This document shows positions 1 to 9,862 of a stretch of DNA of 64,000 nucleotides, piece after piece. Origin of the DNA: Diphasiastrum complanatum (taxonomy: Eukaryota; Streptophyta; Lycopodiopsida; Lycopodiales; Lycopodiaceae); contig MU832552.1 in the NCBI GenBank assembly GCA_029204225.1, forward strand, positions 1 through 64,000, given 5' to 3'. Numbering within the stretch: position 1 is the first letter of the stretch; each line of letters opens with the position of its first letter. The notes under the pieces were generated by a model. The model worked only from the letters and a program-made list of their open reading frames with translations. It was not told the origin of the DNA and did not search any database. Made by a program: the position numbers and the translations under genes.

Positions 1-51
1 GCAATAGTGGAGCTAAGATGTATGTACATTCATTGATGATTTTAGTAGATT

Positions 52-420
52 TTGTTGGATCTATCTACTAAAGAGGATGAAGTGTATGATGTCTTTGTCA
101 AGTTCAAGAATGCAAGGGAGAACCAATTTTTCACAAAGATCAAGTGCTTGAGAGGTGACAATGGTGGTGAGTACATATCTAACAAGTTCAAGGCCTTTTG
201 TGATGAGCCTGGGACCAAGAGGGAGTATACAACATCAAGGACCCCACAACAAAATGGAGTGGCTAAAAGGAAGAATAGGATTTTATGTGAAAGTGCTAAA
301 GCTATGAGGTTAAGTGCTAATCTTGACAAACCATTTCGGGATCAAGCTTTGTTGTGTGCCAATTTCTTGTGCAATAGGGGGCCGAGTGTTTATTTGGATG
401 GGAAGGATACTTTTTTTTGA
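52..420 (+). pseudogene. Copia A1 integrase core, partial
   Basis: Fragment of a Ty1/copia integrase, the DDE recombinase that inserts retrotransposon cDNA. The 122-codon frame carries the second catalytic Asp in LRGDNGGEY (about residues 34-42) and the conserved TPQQNGVA segment. The catalytic Glu that should follow (normally NGVAERKNR) reads Lys here (NGVAKRKNR), so the triad is broken. Bases 1-51 continue the integrase fold in another frame, so the true 5' part is frameshifted and runs off the window. It belongs to the same element as the LTR at 2046-2615 and, before an inversion, as the gag at 3374-4456 on the other strand. Family call is sure; activity is ruled out. Confidence 0.85.
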
Positions 421-940
421 GATGCTATTCAAGAGGAGGCCGTTGTCAACTTTCTAAGAACCTTTGGAGGCACATGCTATTGGTCAACATTACTCTTGAT
501 GATAGGACCAAGGAGGATCCATCTTCAAGAAGAGGTATTTTTGTTGGACAAGTGAGGTGAGTAAAGCCTACAAGGTTTACATTCTTCTACTACACAAAGT
601 GATTGCTGGTAGAGATGTCATTTTTTATGAGGGGAACATCCAAAGGTGTCTTCAAACATGATTTATGGTAGAGAGTATGGGATCTAACATTCTTGATGTT
701 GATGAGAAGGATCTTACTTTGGATGGTGGTGATGATGGACCTTCATCAAGTCAAAAGCCCAAGGAGACATCAAGAGAAAGACAAGTACCTTCAAGGCTCA
801 TATATGATCAAAGGGTAAGCAAGTAGTTTTTGGAAATTATGTGCTTTCCTAACCTCTTTGGATGAGCCTACAAGTGTAGATCAAGCAAGGAAAGAAGAGG
901 AGTGGATCCAAGCAATGGATCTTGAGTATTAATCTCTTAT
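421..940 (+). pseudogene. Copia A1 post-integrase linker, frameshifted
   Basis: Downstream continuation of the A1 integrase. Broken reading frames show the usual post-core sequence: a phrase close to FLRxFGGTCY near 450, a segment resembling 'SKAYKVYI...VIAGRDVIFYEG' spread over 560-640, and an Asp/Ser/Pro-rich linker at 690-800. It ends near 940 with the QSLMKSGT-like phrase that normally opens the reverse transcriptase domain (here ..YxSLMKSGT with a stop before it). At least three frame changes are needed to follow it. Confidence 0.6.
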
Positions 941-1870
941 GAAGAGTGGAACATCTTTTGGAAGATCTTCTTGTGTGCATGGAGCTATGCAAGTGGATGG
1001 ATGTTATCTTGTTGTAAACTCAAGTAATGGATCTGGAAAACAAAGTTTGTTTAATGACTTTGATGTTCAAGTTGAAGATCAAGAGGTTGATCTCAAAGCG
1101 CTTCAACTAGTCAAAAGGAAAGGGTGGCATTTTGGAGCTAGTCAAGAGCATTAAAGGAGAGATAATTGGCAAAGATGTTATGGATCTATTTTTGCAGCAT
1201 ATTTGAAGGCTCAAGTAAGGTCAAAGGATCAGCAAGGAAGTGTTGTTCAAGTTTACTTTACTTTTTCTATCTCATGTTTGAGCATTTTTCATGTGGATGT
1301 GTGCAAATTGTCAAGATATGGAAAAACTAGCTACGTTGGTGAGCATTGTTTTGATGTTGGATTTGTACTAGAATTCTTGGCTGGTTTTGCTGATGGAAAT
1401 GAAGCTATTGGAGGTTCATTAACTCGCTCATTCATGGTCAAGTCATCAAGTGATGATGGCATCTTATGCAAGATGAAGATGGAGGCTCATTCATGGAGTA
1501 TTATGGTGGATACAAGGCAACAAAGGACAAAGAAGGAGGAGACATGCAAGCAAATGTTGATCACTCACATTTATTGTTTGTTTGTTGTATTTTTCCAGAG
1601 AGTTTGGAGCTGGAAGCATGGTGGAATCATTTCATTTACATTCTATTTGATTCTTCATGTTCTAGTCACATTTTGACATGTAAAATTGATGTAAGAAATA
1701 GTTAAGCATCCCGAGTGGACACTATTCTCTATATCAATTATGGTTGTTTCTATTTTGAGCATTACATGATCATTGAAATGAGGTCTATTCTTACGAAGAA
1801 GATCATTCTTCTGATGGATCAAAGTTCTATGGACAAAAACTATGCTAGGAGCAAGCATATTGAGATATAA
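941..1870 (+). other. Non-RT filler in copia A1
   Basis: In an intact copia element this interval would hold reverse transcriptase. None of the RT landmarks (MDVKxAFLNG, LYGLKQ, YVDD) is visible in any plus-strand frame. Open frames at 939-1154 and 1203-1676 have no recognisable domain. The last 350 bases (about 1500-1870) match the segment before the RNase H tail of another family-A copy on the minus strand at 44740-44948, so the replacement predates at least two insertions. Confidence 0.5.
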
Positions 1871-2045
1871 TATCATTTTGTGAGGGAGCGAGTCATTGCA
1901 AAGGAGGTGGAGCTTCAACATGTGTCTTCAAGGGAATGTGCAGTTGATATCTTTACCAAAGCATTGAGAGAAGACTTGTTCATGAAGCATAGGACTTCAC
2001 TTGGAGTATTATCAAAGTCTATGCTAAAACTAGTTGAAGAGGGAG
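1871..2045 (+). pseudogene. Copia A1 RNase H C-terminal tail and polypurine tract
   Basis: Encodes the typical end of a copia polyprotein: a phrase similar to VELQHVSSREC followed by DIFTKAL and LGVLSKSMLKLVE, ending at a stop that overlaps the LTR start. The purine run at about 2035-2045 (gaagagggag) directly before the LTR is the expected plus-strand primer. It fixes this as the 3' end of element A1 on the plus strand. A nearly identical tail is at 44600-44780 (minus). Confidence 0.85.
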
Positions 2046-2615
2046 TGTGAAAGATTTAACTAGTTTCATCACATTTTGCAATATTTTCATATTTGGCATA
2101 TTGAGGCCAAAACTTGTTTTAGACTTAGAGGTTGACTTTTCAAAGTTCATTAGTCTAAATTTTATTTGAATAAAAACTTTTTGAAAGTGTGGGAAAGTTA
2201 GAATGCGATTTTGAGTAGATTCAATTTGAATAGTTGGGTACATTGAATCTAGACCCAAAATTAGTAGGGTTAGCATTTTGGTGAGAAAGCCAAGTGGCCA
2301 AATAGGGTTTGGACCTGCTATAAAAGGATGTAACTCATGGAGAGAGCAATCTTCTCTCTTCTCTATCTCATTTCATGCTTATACATGGTTCTCTTGGGTT
2401 CTACTATCCATTGGAGCACTATCTTGGTGATTGTTTGCAATTCTATGTGTAGAATGATCTATGTTTGAAGTTTGATCAAGTTCTATTGGTATTTGCATCT
2501 CAATTTGTGTGTAGATGCTGATTTTTTCTACATTGGTGAGATTGGTAGTGTATTACTCTTTCTAACCAAAGATTATTCAAGTAGATTGGATCTTAAGGAT
2601 CTGAAATCTTTCACA
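2046..2615 (+). repeat. 3' LTR of copia A1
   Basis: 570-bp LTR that starts TGTGAAAGATT and ends AATCTTTCACA, so it has perfect short inverted ends. It is the partner of the LTR at 5051-5700, which lies in the opposite orientation. Relative to that copy it lacks about 80 bp around 2465, the part that carries a CACACGTGTG palindrome in the other copies, so this LTR suffered the deletion. Confidence 0.9.
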
Positions 2616-2620
2616 TTGTA
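2616..2620 (+). other. Target site duplication (TTGTA) of copia A1, 3' side
   Basis: The five bases after the LTR terminus read TTGTA. The same five bases, read on the minus strand, sit directly outside the other LTR at 5701-5705. Both flank Helitron coding sequence, which identifies them as the two halves of one target duplication. Confidence 0.85.
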
Positions 2621-3373
2621 CCGTACAATAAATGGTTGAGCCTTTACTTTCAGTGTCATATTAATGTGGAGGTTTGTGTACATGTTCAAAGTGTGAAATA
2701 TTTGTACAAATACGTGTACAAAGGTCCCGACATGATAACGACAAAAGTTGTACAAGAGAGTGACGATGAGTCAAGTGTTGTGAATGAGATCGAAGACTTT
2801 CTACATACAAGGTATTTTTCTGCAAGCGAGGCAGCATGGCGATTGTTTGCATTTTCAATGGGTGCACATAAACTCAATGTTGTTCATATAGTGGTCCATC
2901 TTCCTGGAGAGAACATGACTATTTTTGCTGAAAGTGATGATTTGGTTGATGTTGTTGCACAAAGTGGGGAAACGACACTTACAGGCTATTTTGCACTAAA
3001 TGCAAGCAAGAATGATGAAGCAAGATCTTTGCTTTATATGGATTTTCCAAGAAGATTCGTGTATAACAAAAGTAAGCAGAAGTGAACTCCACGAAAAAAG
3101 AGCCAAGTGTTCCAGCAGTTGGACGTATGTACTTCGTCCATCCAGGAAAAGGAGAAAGATTTTATTTGTGGCTTTTATTGATGAACATAAAAGGGGCAAC
3201 CAGCTTTGAAGACCTACATACAGTTGATGGAGTGTTGCAGTTGTCATTCAGAGATGCATGTAGATGTAGATTACTCATTAATAATGTGAACGAACTAGAA
3301 GATTGTTTGCAAGAAGCTGCGAGGTGGGGAATGCCATCACAATTATGTCTTATGTTTGCAACCATTCTTCTAC
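2621..3373 (+). pseudogene. Helitron Rep/helicase protein, downstream piece
   Basis: Continues the Helitron Rep-helicase protein whose upstream piece lies on the minus strand at 5706-7274. The first codons give the Helitron phrase VPYNKWLS. Next come INVEVC, VKYLYKYVYKG, and the region ending WGMPSQLCLMFATIL, which in the family is the junction between the Helitron-like N domain and the helicase. There are frame changes near 3060-3085, so it is dead. The frame stops abruptly at about 3373, where copia gag sequence of the opposite strand begins. The helicase motifs are not in the window. Confidence 0.85.
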
Positions 3374-4456
3374 CTCCAAATGAACATTCCTATTTGTAGA
3401 GAGAGAAATAGGAATTGTGCCAGTCCCTTTGATTGCACACTCACCATCATTGGCCATGTAGATCACCCTCTTGTCATCTCCATATGCCAACAAAGAAGTG
3501 AAGTACTCTTTGTGAAAGGTCATGTGTGAACTTGCTCCACTATCAATCCACCAAGGATCTAGATCTCCATCATTAGCAAGCATACATGAAGACATCGCAA
3601 AAGCGTCATTATTTGCATCTTGAACATCCACACCATCCTCATCAAGAGTAAGGTTACCTTGCTTGTCTCCTTGATCTCTCTTCTTCTTGTAGCACTCACT
3701 TGCAAAGTGTCCTTTGATGCCACAATAGAAGCACTTGAGCTTTGATCTATCCTTCTTTTTGCCACTTGAAGAAGCATCCACTTGATCTTGCCCTTTAGAC
3801 CACTTACTTTTGGTTTTTCCCTTGAATTTTCTCTTTGTGAACATAGCATCCTCTTGAAGTGTCGATGTAGATCCACCTCTTGCCTGAAGCCTATATTCCT
3901 CATTGATCAAGTTCTCTTGAAGATCCATCAAACTTGGAAAAGTCTTTTGAATAGCAATACTTTGAACAATGTTAGCATGAGCATTCAACAAGCCATTAAG
4001 AACCACTTGAATAAGCTCTCGTTCCTTAATGCTTTCATCTATGCAAGCTAACTCATCATTCAATGCTTTCATTCTCAAAACAAAAGTACTTGGACTTTCT
4101 TCATTCTTTTGCAAACAAGAAAAGATTTGCCTTCTTAGAGTCAACACTCTTGAAGTAGACTTGGATTCATAAAGCTTCTTTAATGAATTCCAAGCTTCCA
4201 AAGATGATGTGCACTTACCAACTTCCTTGAGAAGTTCATTAATAACATTCATCTTTATCATGTGTAGAGCCTTCTTGGCCCTCTTGTCATACCTCAATTG
4301 ATCTTGTTGTGTTGTTGGTCTCTCCTCCAAACATACAACAATATCCAAAACATCATTCATCTCAAGAAGTGACTCCATCCTCACTTTCCACAATGAATAG
4401 TTACTTGAGGTAAGTCTATCATTGGCTTCCAACATGACCTCAATTGAGGTTGCCAT
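3374..4456 (-). pseudogene. Copia A1 gag-protease, truncated
   Basis: 361 native codons of a Ty1/copia gag-protease polyprotein. Residues 1-40 are the gag start (SSNYSLWKVRMESLL). Residues 95-190 are the gag_2 (UBN2-like) helical region. A CCHC zinc knuckle CFYCGIKGHFASEC lies at 242-255 and the aspartic protease site DSGASSHMT at 305-313. The frame is intact up to the element's break at about 3373-3376; the last seven codons (to 3350) are read from Helitron DNA. The start ATG at 4456 follows a 576-base leader after the primer-binding site. Nucleocapsid and protease motifs are complete, so this half was recently functional or well preserved. The rest of pol lies on the opposite strand at 1-2045. 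Confidence 0.9.
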
Positions 4457-5032
4457 GTAGCAATGACCTGATCTTCTCTTTCAACCTGCTTCAATGCACA
4501 AAGCACTCCTTTGAACAACAACAAATGCTTTCAACAGAAATCACCAAGATTTGAAACTATCTCACAAATTCTCTCGTAGCACTTATCCAAGCAAATCAAC
4601 ACATAGAATCATGGAATCTTGATCAACCTATGATCTATCCTCAATCTAATGACTTTTGCCACTTTCTAAGATTGAAACACACTCAAATGAAGTCCAGCAA
4701 CCTCACTATCTAGAGATCCTATCAAAATTAGGATTTTGACAAAATCACAAAAAATTGACTATTCCAAATCTACATGCAAATGCTGAAAATTTGATATGCA
4801 ATCTATAAGCCACCACTTAAGCTGAACCAATGATCCAAAAATTAGCCAAATCCAGTATGTGAATTCAGAAATCGGAATTGAACAAGTATATTGACCTATT
4901 TAGTGTTTTGATCCACAAAAGATCCAATCTACAAAAGCAAAAAATCCGATTTTGGTGTAGAATCCTCTCTAGCATGCTCTAGACTTGATATCTTCACCAA
5001 ATCATTGATAGATCTGATTTCCTCCTTCATAA
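4457..5032 (-). other. 5' leader of copia A1
   Basis: Untranslated leader between primer-binding site and gag ATG. No open frame of note and no recognised motif. Confidence 0.7.
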
Positions 5033-5050
5033 CCTGAAACATTGATACCA
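5033..5050 (-). promoter_or_regulatory. Primer-binding site of copia A1
   Basis: On the minus strand the bases after the LTR read TGGTATCAATGTTTCAGG. The first nine match the tRNA-iMet-type site TGGTATCAGAGC used by plant copia elements; the remainder differs. Confidence 0.8.
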
Positions 5051-5700
5051 TGTGAAAGATTTCGGATCCTTAAGATCCAATCTACTTGAATGATCTTTGG
5101 TTAGAAAGAGAAATACACTACTAGTCTCACCAATGTAGAAAAAATCAGCATCTACACACAAATTGAGATGCAAACACCAATGGAACTTGATCAAACTTGA
5201 ATGAAATGATTATGTACTATTGCTTTTCATACAAAACCAGCAAGCTACTATATTTCACACGTGTGGATCCATAAATAACAAATATAGATCATTCTACACA
5301 TAGAATTGCAAGCAATCACCAAGATAGTGCACCAATGGATAGTAGAACCCAAGAGAACCATGTATATGCATGAAATGAGGTAGAGAAGAGAGAAGATTGC
5401 TCTCTCCACGAGTTAAATCCTTTTATAACAGGTCCAAACCCTATTTGGCCACTTGGCTTTCCCACCAAAATGCTAACCCTACTAATTTTGGGTCTAGATT
5501 CAATGTACCCAACTATTCAAATTGAATCTACTCAAACTCGGATTCTAACTTTCCCACACTTTCAAAAAGTGTTTATTCAAATAAAATTTAGACTAATGAA
5601 CTTTGAAAAGTCAACCTCTAAGTCTAAAACAAGTTTTGGTCTCAATACGCCAAATATGAAAATATTGCAAAATGTGATGAAACTAGTTGAATCTTTCATA
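5051..5700 (-). repeat. 5' LTR of copia A1
   Basis: 650-bp LTR, minus orientation. It starts TATGAAAGATT (one G-to-A change from the TGTG end) and ends AATCTTTCACA. It shares most of its sequence with 2046-2615 and, more distantly, with 36691-37250 and 44130-44599. It contains a CACACGTGTG palindrome near 5257-5266. Confidence 0.9.
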
Positions 5701-5705
5701 TACAA
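5701..5705 (-). other. Target site duplication (TTGTA) of copia A1, 5' side
   Basis: Five bases outside the LTR, TTGTA when read on the minus strand, identical to 2616-2620. They interrupt the Helitron reading frame just after its DNR codons. Confidence 0.85.
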
Positions 5706-6540
5706 CTCACCGATTATCCAACTCTACTCCACGAGCCATCATTCTTCTGCCATTGTTTCTGTGTCTGTAAGAAAGGTACCCATTCACTATAATTGTCTCC
5801 TCAACAAATTGTCTTGGATAGTGTTTTGTGCATTTCCCATCTTTCATGCATGAAGACTTCAGAAACCTTGCTCCACATGGACTATGTATCATGCAACTCT
5901 TCACTATCTCAAATAACATTTTATCATTTTCTTCATCAAGAATCTCCGCACAGACAATGGCATCATAATCTATTATTGTGCATGGCTTGCTTGCATATGA
6001 AAGAATGATTAAAATGTGTGCGTGAGGCAAACTTCTTTTTTGAAACTCAATGACATGTAGTCTACCAATAACATGTCCAAACATTCCATCTTTATTTAAC
6101 AATTTCATCAATTGTTGTAGCTTCATATTGAATACTCTAGAAACCAAATCAGGACGATCAGCTGCAACTTGCTGAAATTGCAATTCTCTTTGCACTTCCA
6201 GCCATTTTGGACTAGCAGTCATTGTAATGAATAGATCTGGACGACCCAGTTCTCAGACAACTGCAATTGCATCTTGATATAGCTGGTGCATATGACGCGG
6301 TGATCCAATGCACGTAAATGGTAAAACATAATGTTGTCCTATATTGCTCGCTGCTTGTACGCCAACAACATCAATGACACCACTTCTAATTTCTCTACGA
6401 AATCTCTTTTGGATTTTGTATATGAACTTCATATTTTGTTGAACATTTTTTGCCAATTGATCACACATGTACTCCTATAGGAGCTTTCCGCCCAAAAGAA
6501 TTGGAGACACATGGCTTTTCCTCACTTGTAAATGGTAACT
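5706..6540 (-). pseudogene. Helitron Rep (HUH) domain, upstream piece
   Basis: Rep nuclease part of a Helitron rolling-circle transposase. The frame starting at 6222 contains DRPDLVSRVF, then FGHVIGRLHVIEFQKRSLPHAHILI. The PHAHI stretch is the HUH metal-binding motif of Rep, which nicks DNA. Next come SPCGARFL, the Cys motif, and YHRNNGR-type sequence ending DNR at 5707. A frame at 6253-6468 supplies the preceding part (VLPFTCIGSPRHMHQLYQDA). Between them a stop and frame change at about 6240-6255 break the gene, and a stop (TGA where Trp is expected) lies just beyond DNR. The copia A1 LTR interrupts the frame at 5705. Rep identity is secure. Confidence 0.9.
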
Positions 6541-7274
6541 ACAAAACTCTCAAATCGTGACGTTTTTTTGTTCTTGCAAGACATCCTTCACCAAAGCCAT
6601 CACCTTCATCTTCCGTACTGTTATTATCGCTTCCATCTGTACCCCTCACAACATCTCTGATTAACCTTGCAACATTGTCTCCCAACTGGTCATGAGGTAT
6701 CCCAAGATGCCAACCATTGGTTCCAAAAGGAAGCAACAACACAAAATGCAATGCATCGTACGAGGAATGCAACTGGCTGATTTTTTGTAAACCATCCTGT
6801 AAGGAATGCAGCATTATGTCACATTGCCCGTCTGAAGGAACACCATCGAGGAGGAGCAATACAACAATCTCATTTGATGTTGGAGCACTATATTGTCTAT
6901 GTTGTTTGTCGTTTGAATTTCCGGATATTATACATAGACGAATGTCAACCGTTGGGTTAGCACGCATTATTTTTCCAGCATTTTTAAATGACTTCGTGAA
7001 GGGATTTATCTCTGCCATCATCTGTTGCAACCTCCCCAACACATCACGTCGTACGATAGGATTCAAGGACATCCTTTGATTTAATTGCAACTCATCACCA
7101 TCCATTATGTATATTTGCGAGAACGATGACAGAGATACTCCCGGTGACAAACCACCTATTTGATGGCATAATCTTCCTGAAACCTTGAAGTTGTAAGCCC
7201 TTCCCTTCAAATTCGGAGTCGAATTATCAATTTTGACACCAAGAGAAGCAAATGCCAAACAATTGTTGAAACTT
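6541..7274 (-). pseudogene. Helitron Rep-helicase N-terminal region
   Basis: Upstream part of the same Helitron protein. The frame reads IRSFNN..LAFASLG then a GxxYNFKVSGRLCHQIG segment, the standard plant Helitron N-terminal sequence, followed by about 150 residues ending at a stop near 6540. From there to 6468 the frame must change to reach the Rep piece. The protein start is lost: at 7275-7281 the sequence passes straight into the cut LTR of copia B. No Helitron 5' terminus is visible. Confidence 0.85.
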
Positions 7275-7280
7275 CGGATA

Positions 7281-7609
7281 TGCTAATCAGTTACTCTCTA
7301 TCGTTGCCACTCATTTCAGCTGGACGTGAAGTCTATGACTCCAAGCCCGTTGAGATGCCAACTGACATCACAAAAGATTTCTCTTTTTCGTTTGTTTCGT
7401 TTGTTTCGTTTCTTTCGTTTGCTTTTGCTCATTTCATTTCTCGTATCTTTTCGTTTTACGTCCCTTTGCAGTTTGCGATCTTGGAGGTATGTTTACGATT
7501 TGCGAATCGTTCATCCTTCGAGTCAAGAGTCATTGACTTTCATGAATCGTTCGACCTTCGATTCGTGTTCATGTTGCAGCAAAGTTGCAGGAGTTCACCA
7601 TTTCTGATA
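7281..7609 (-). repeat. Truncated 3' LTR of copia B
   Basis: 329 bases matching the first part of the LTR at 9863-10650, minus orientation, starting TATCAGAAAT next to a polypurine tract (CAAGAGGGAG, 7610-7619). About 460 bases of its far end are missing, and it abuts Helitron coding sequence directly. Roughly one base in eight differs from the partner by eye, so the element is old. Confidence 0.85.
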
Positions 7610-7619
7610 CTCCCTCTTG

Positions 7620-8284
7620 AACCTTGCAGCTTTGCATGTTTAATCCAATTGTCTTTCTTTGCTTGGCAAAGAGTGGCTTGTCGAGCGGCTTCATGAGTAG
7701 ATCTGCAATCATGTCTTCTAATTTTATATACTGGACCTGGAGCTCTCCTTTCGATATGAGATTAAATCTCGAATGTGATGGTACTTCAGAGGTATGTGTT
7801 TTGTCTTTGAATGGAAGACAGGATCCTGGGACAGACAGATGACACTCTGAGAGTCCATCATCATCGTGCATGTCCCTTCTTTTGGTATCCTGATTGCTTC
7901 CAGCATCATCTGCAGCCACACTACCTCGTTCGCCACCTTTGAAGCTGCGACGTATTCAGCTTCGCAAGAGGATTGAGCCACCAAGGTTTGCTTTTTGCAT
8001 ATCCAGCTGATTGCAACTCCACACACTATGGTACATCCTCTAGTTATGGACTTGATGTCATCTTTGCAAGTTCCCCAGCTCGCATCACTATAGTGGTGTA
8101 GCTCGAATCCTTTTTTTTCGTTTTCAGCTCTGTAGGTTAATCCAATATTCTGGGTACCCTTCAGATAATGTAGGATTTGTTTTGCCATTTGCCAATGTGC
8201 CATGCCAGGATTGGAAGAGAATTGGCTCAAGGCATAAACAGAAAAAGCTAGATCGGGTCTGGTACAAATTGTGAGGTACATCAA
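7620..8284 (-). pseudogene. Copia B RNase H domain
   Basis: C-terminal part of the copia B polyprotein. In the 186-codon frame starting at 8284 are TRPDLAFSVYALSQF, the RNase H start YSDASWG (Ser where DADWA-type elements have Asp), the SSCEAEYVAAS Glu motif, and DSQSV. A change of frame near 7740 leads into KTKHI..H and DLLMKPLDKPLF at 7620-7720, the normal copia end before the polypurine tract. RNase H removes the RNA of the replication hybrid; here the frame break and the changed active-site segment imply it is dead. Confidence 0.85.
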
Positions 8285-9092
8285 ACTACCGATTCAGTTC
8301 TGGTAGGGTATACATGCCATCTTCTGTTCTTCCTCTTCCATTTTTGGGTTTCGTGAGCTTGGCTCTATCATTAGTGTGGCCTTTTCTTTGCAGTCCATCA
8401 TGTGGTACTGCTTGAGCACCTCTCTGGTGTATTCAGACTGACTCAAGTGCATTTCACCCTTTGTTCAATCTCTTCTGATCTCCAGCCCGAGGCATTTTAT
8501 TGCTTCTCCAAGATCTGTGATTTCGTAACCTTGAGAAATCTGACTCTTCATGTCTTTTATCAGCATCAACGAATTTTCTATCATTGAAAAATCATCCACG
8601 AAGATTGTCAGTATCACAAAATCCTTTCCTACTCTTTTTATGTAGACATTGTAGTCTGGTTGTGTAGGATTGAAGTCTAGAGACTTCAGAAGACCATCGA
8701 GCTTCTTGTACCAAGCTCATGATGCATGTTTTAGACCATAGATGCATCTCTGCAACTGACAGACATTGTCGATTGTCGGGGTCTTTAACATTTTCAAGCT
8801 GCTTCATGAAGATTTCCTTCTCTAGATCTCCGTGGAGAAAGACTATTTTCACATCAATCTGGTGAATTTACGTCATCTTGACCATCGACAAATATTTGTC
8901 GAAATAATCAATACCATATCTCTATGTGTAGCCCTTCGCGACAAGTCTTGCTTTGTAGCAGCCGATGTTGCCATCTGATTTCATCTTTTTCTTGTACACC
9001 CACTTGCAATCGACTATTTTTCTGTTTTCTAGCAGTGGCTCGAATGTCCATGCCTCGTTTTGCCTCATCGACTCGATTTTCTCTAGCATTGC
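8285..9092 (-). pseudogene. Copia B reverse transcriptase, broken
   Basis: Reverse transcriptase remnant scattered over all three minus frames. Readable pieces are FLHGDLEKEIFMKQ (8800-8850, after the first catalytic Asp region), a YGLKHA-like segment and DYNVYIKRVGKDFVIL..FVDDF near 8600-8660 (the YVDD box with Phe for Tyr). A later segment at 8400-8560 contains LGLEIRRD-like sequence. Several frameshifts and stops separate them. It lies between the RNase H piece and the gag-integrase fusion. Confidence 0.75.
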
Positions 9093-9795
9093 CTACTTCC
9101 AAAATTCTCCCTCTGGACTTTGGATAGCTTCTTGGTATGTTGTTGGCTCTTCAGTGAAGCTACAATACTCGAACTCCGTGTCTTTGCTCCATTGAAGATT
9201 GTCAGAGTAGCGGTCAAGAGGTCTTCTTTGTCTTGTTAACCTTCTAGGCTTGTTTCGTCGCTGCTCGAACGTTTCTTGTTTGTGGGGTTGATCCTCTACT
9301 TTCTGTTGCTCTGGAGTCTGCGGCTCTACATTCTGATTTGATGTTTGTCCTCGATCTCCCTCTTGAATGGGTAGCAGTGTGAAGATCTCATGGCCTCTTT
9401 CGTCTTTTAGTCCAGGGAATATGGACTCATTGAACTTCACATCTCTGCTCAAAACAACCTTCTTCGTGTTTGGATCGTAGAGCTTGTACACTTGTCTTCC
9501 ATTCGAGTAGCCGACCATGATTGTTTGCTCTGATTTGTCATCGAACTTGCATCGGTTTTCTTCAATCTGCATGAGTAGATCTTCATTTATGGACAAAACG
9601 ATGATCGCCATTGCATGCTCAATTTTTCTGATCCATTCAGCTCTCCTCAGGTCTCCCTCTGGAGGGTGCACCTCTGAGAGTTCAGTCACCAACCAGATGC
9701 CTTCACCCTTCAGAAGCGTTTTGATTTTGAATTTCCAAATTCTGTAATTTGCGCCATCAAGACTAATTGCTACTCTTGTCTAGATTGTTGTAGCC
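9093..9795 (-). pseudogene. Copia B gag N-terminus fused to post-integrase linker
   Basis: A polyprotein start at about 9795 (MATTI, then a stop, then SLDGANYRIWKFKIK, the copia gag opening) continues through about 60 gag residues. At about 9555 it passes in frame into NRCKFDDKSEQTIMVGYS and KLYDPNTKKVVLSRDVKF, the sequence that follows an integrase core. The rest of gag, the protease and the whole integrase catalytic core are therefore missing. The 199-codon open frame 9093-9692 spans the junction. After it comes a Gln/Glu/Arg-rich linker ending TTYQEAIQSPEGEFWK, the usual entry to reverse transcriptase. It reflects an internal deletion. Confidence 0.8.
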
Positions 9796-9841
9796 ATATT
9801 GTGTTGTCTAGAAGAATCACTGCTTAAATATCAATGGTGAT

Positions 9842-9862
9842 AACTTGTGGGCTCTAATACCA
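9842..9862 (-). promoter_or_regulatory. Primer-binding site of copia B
   Basis: Minus strand reads TGGTATTAGAGCCCACAAG directly after the LTR, one change from TGGTATCAGAGCC. Confidence 0.85.

Noticed and set aside
7280-7696. 138-codon plus-strand frame rich in Phe/Ser
   Set aside because: Lies over the truncated LTR and the antisense of copia B.
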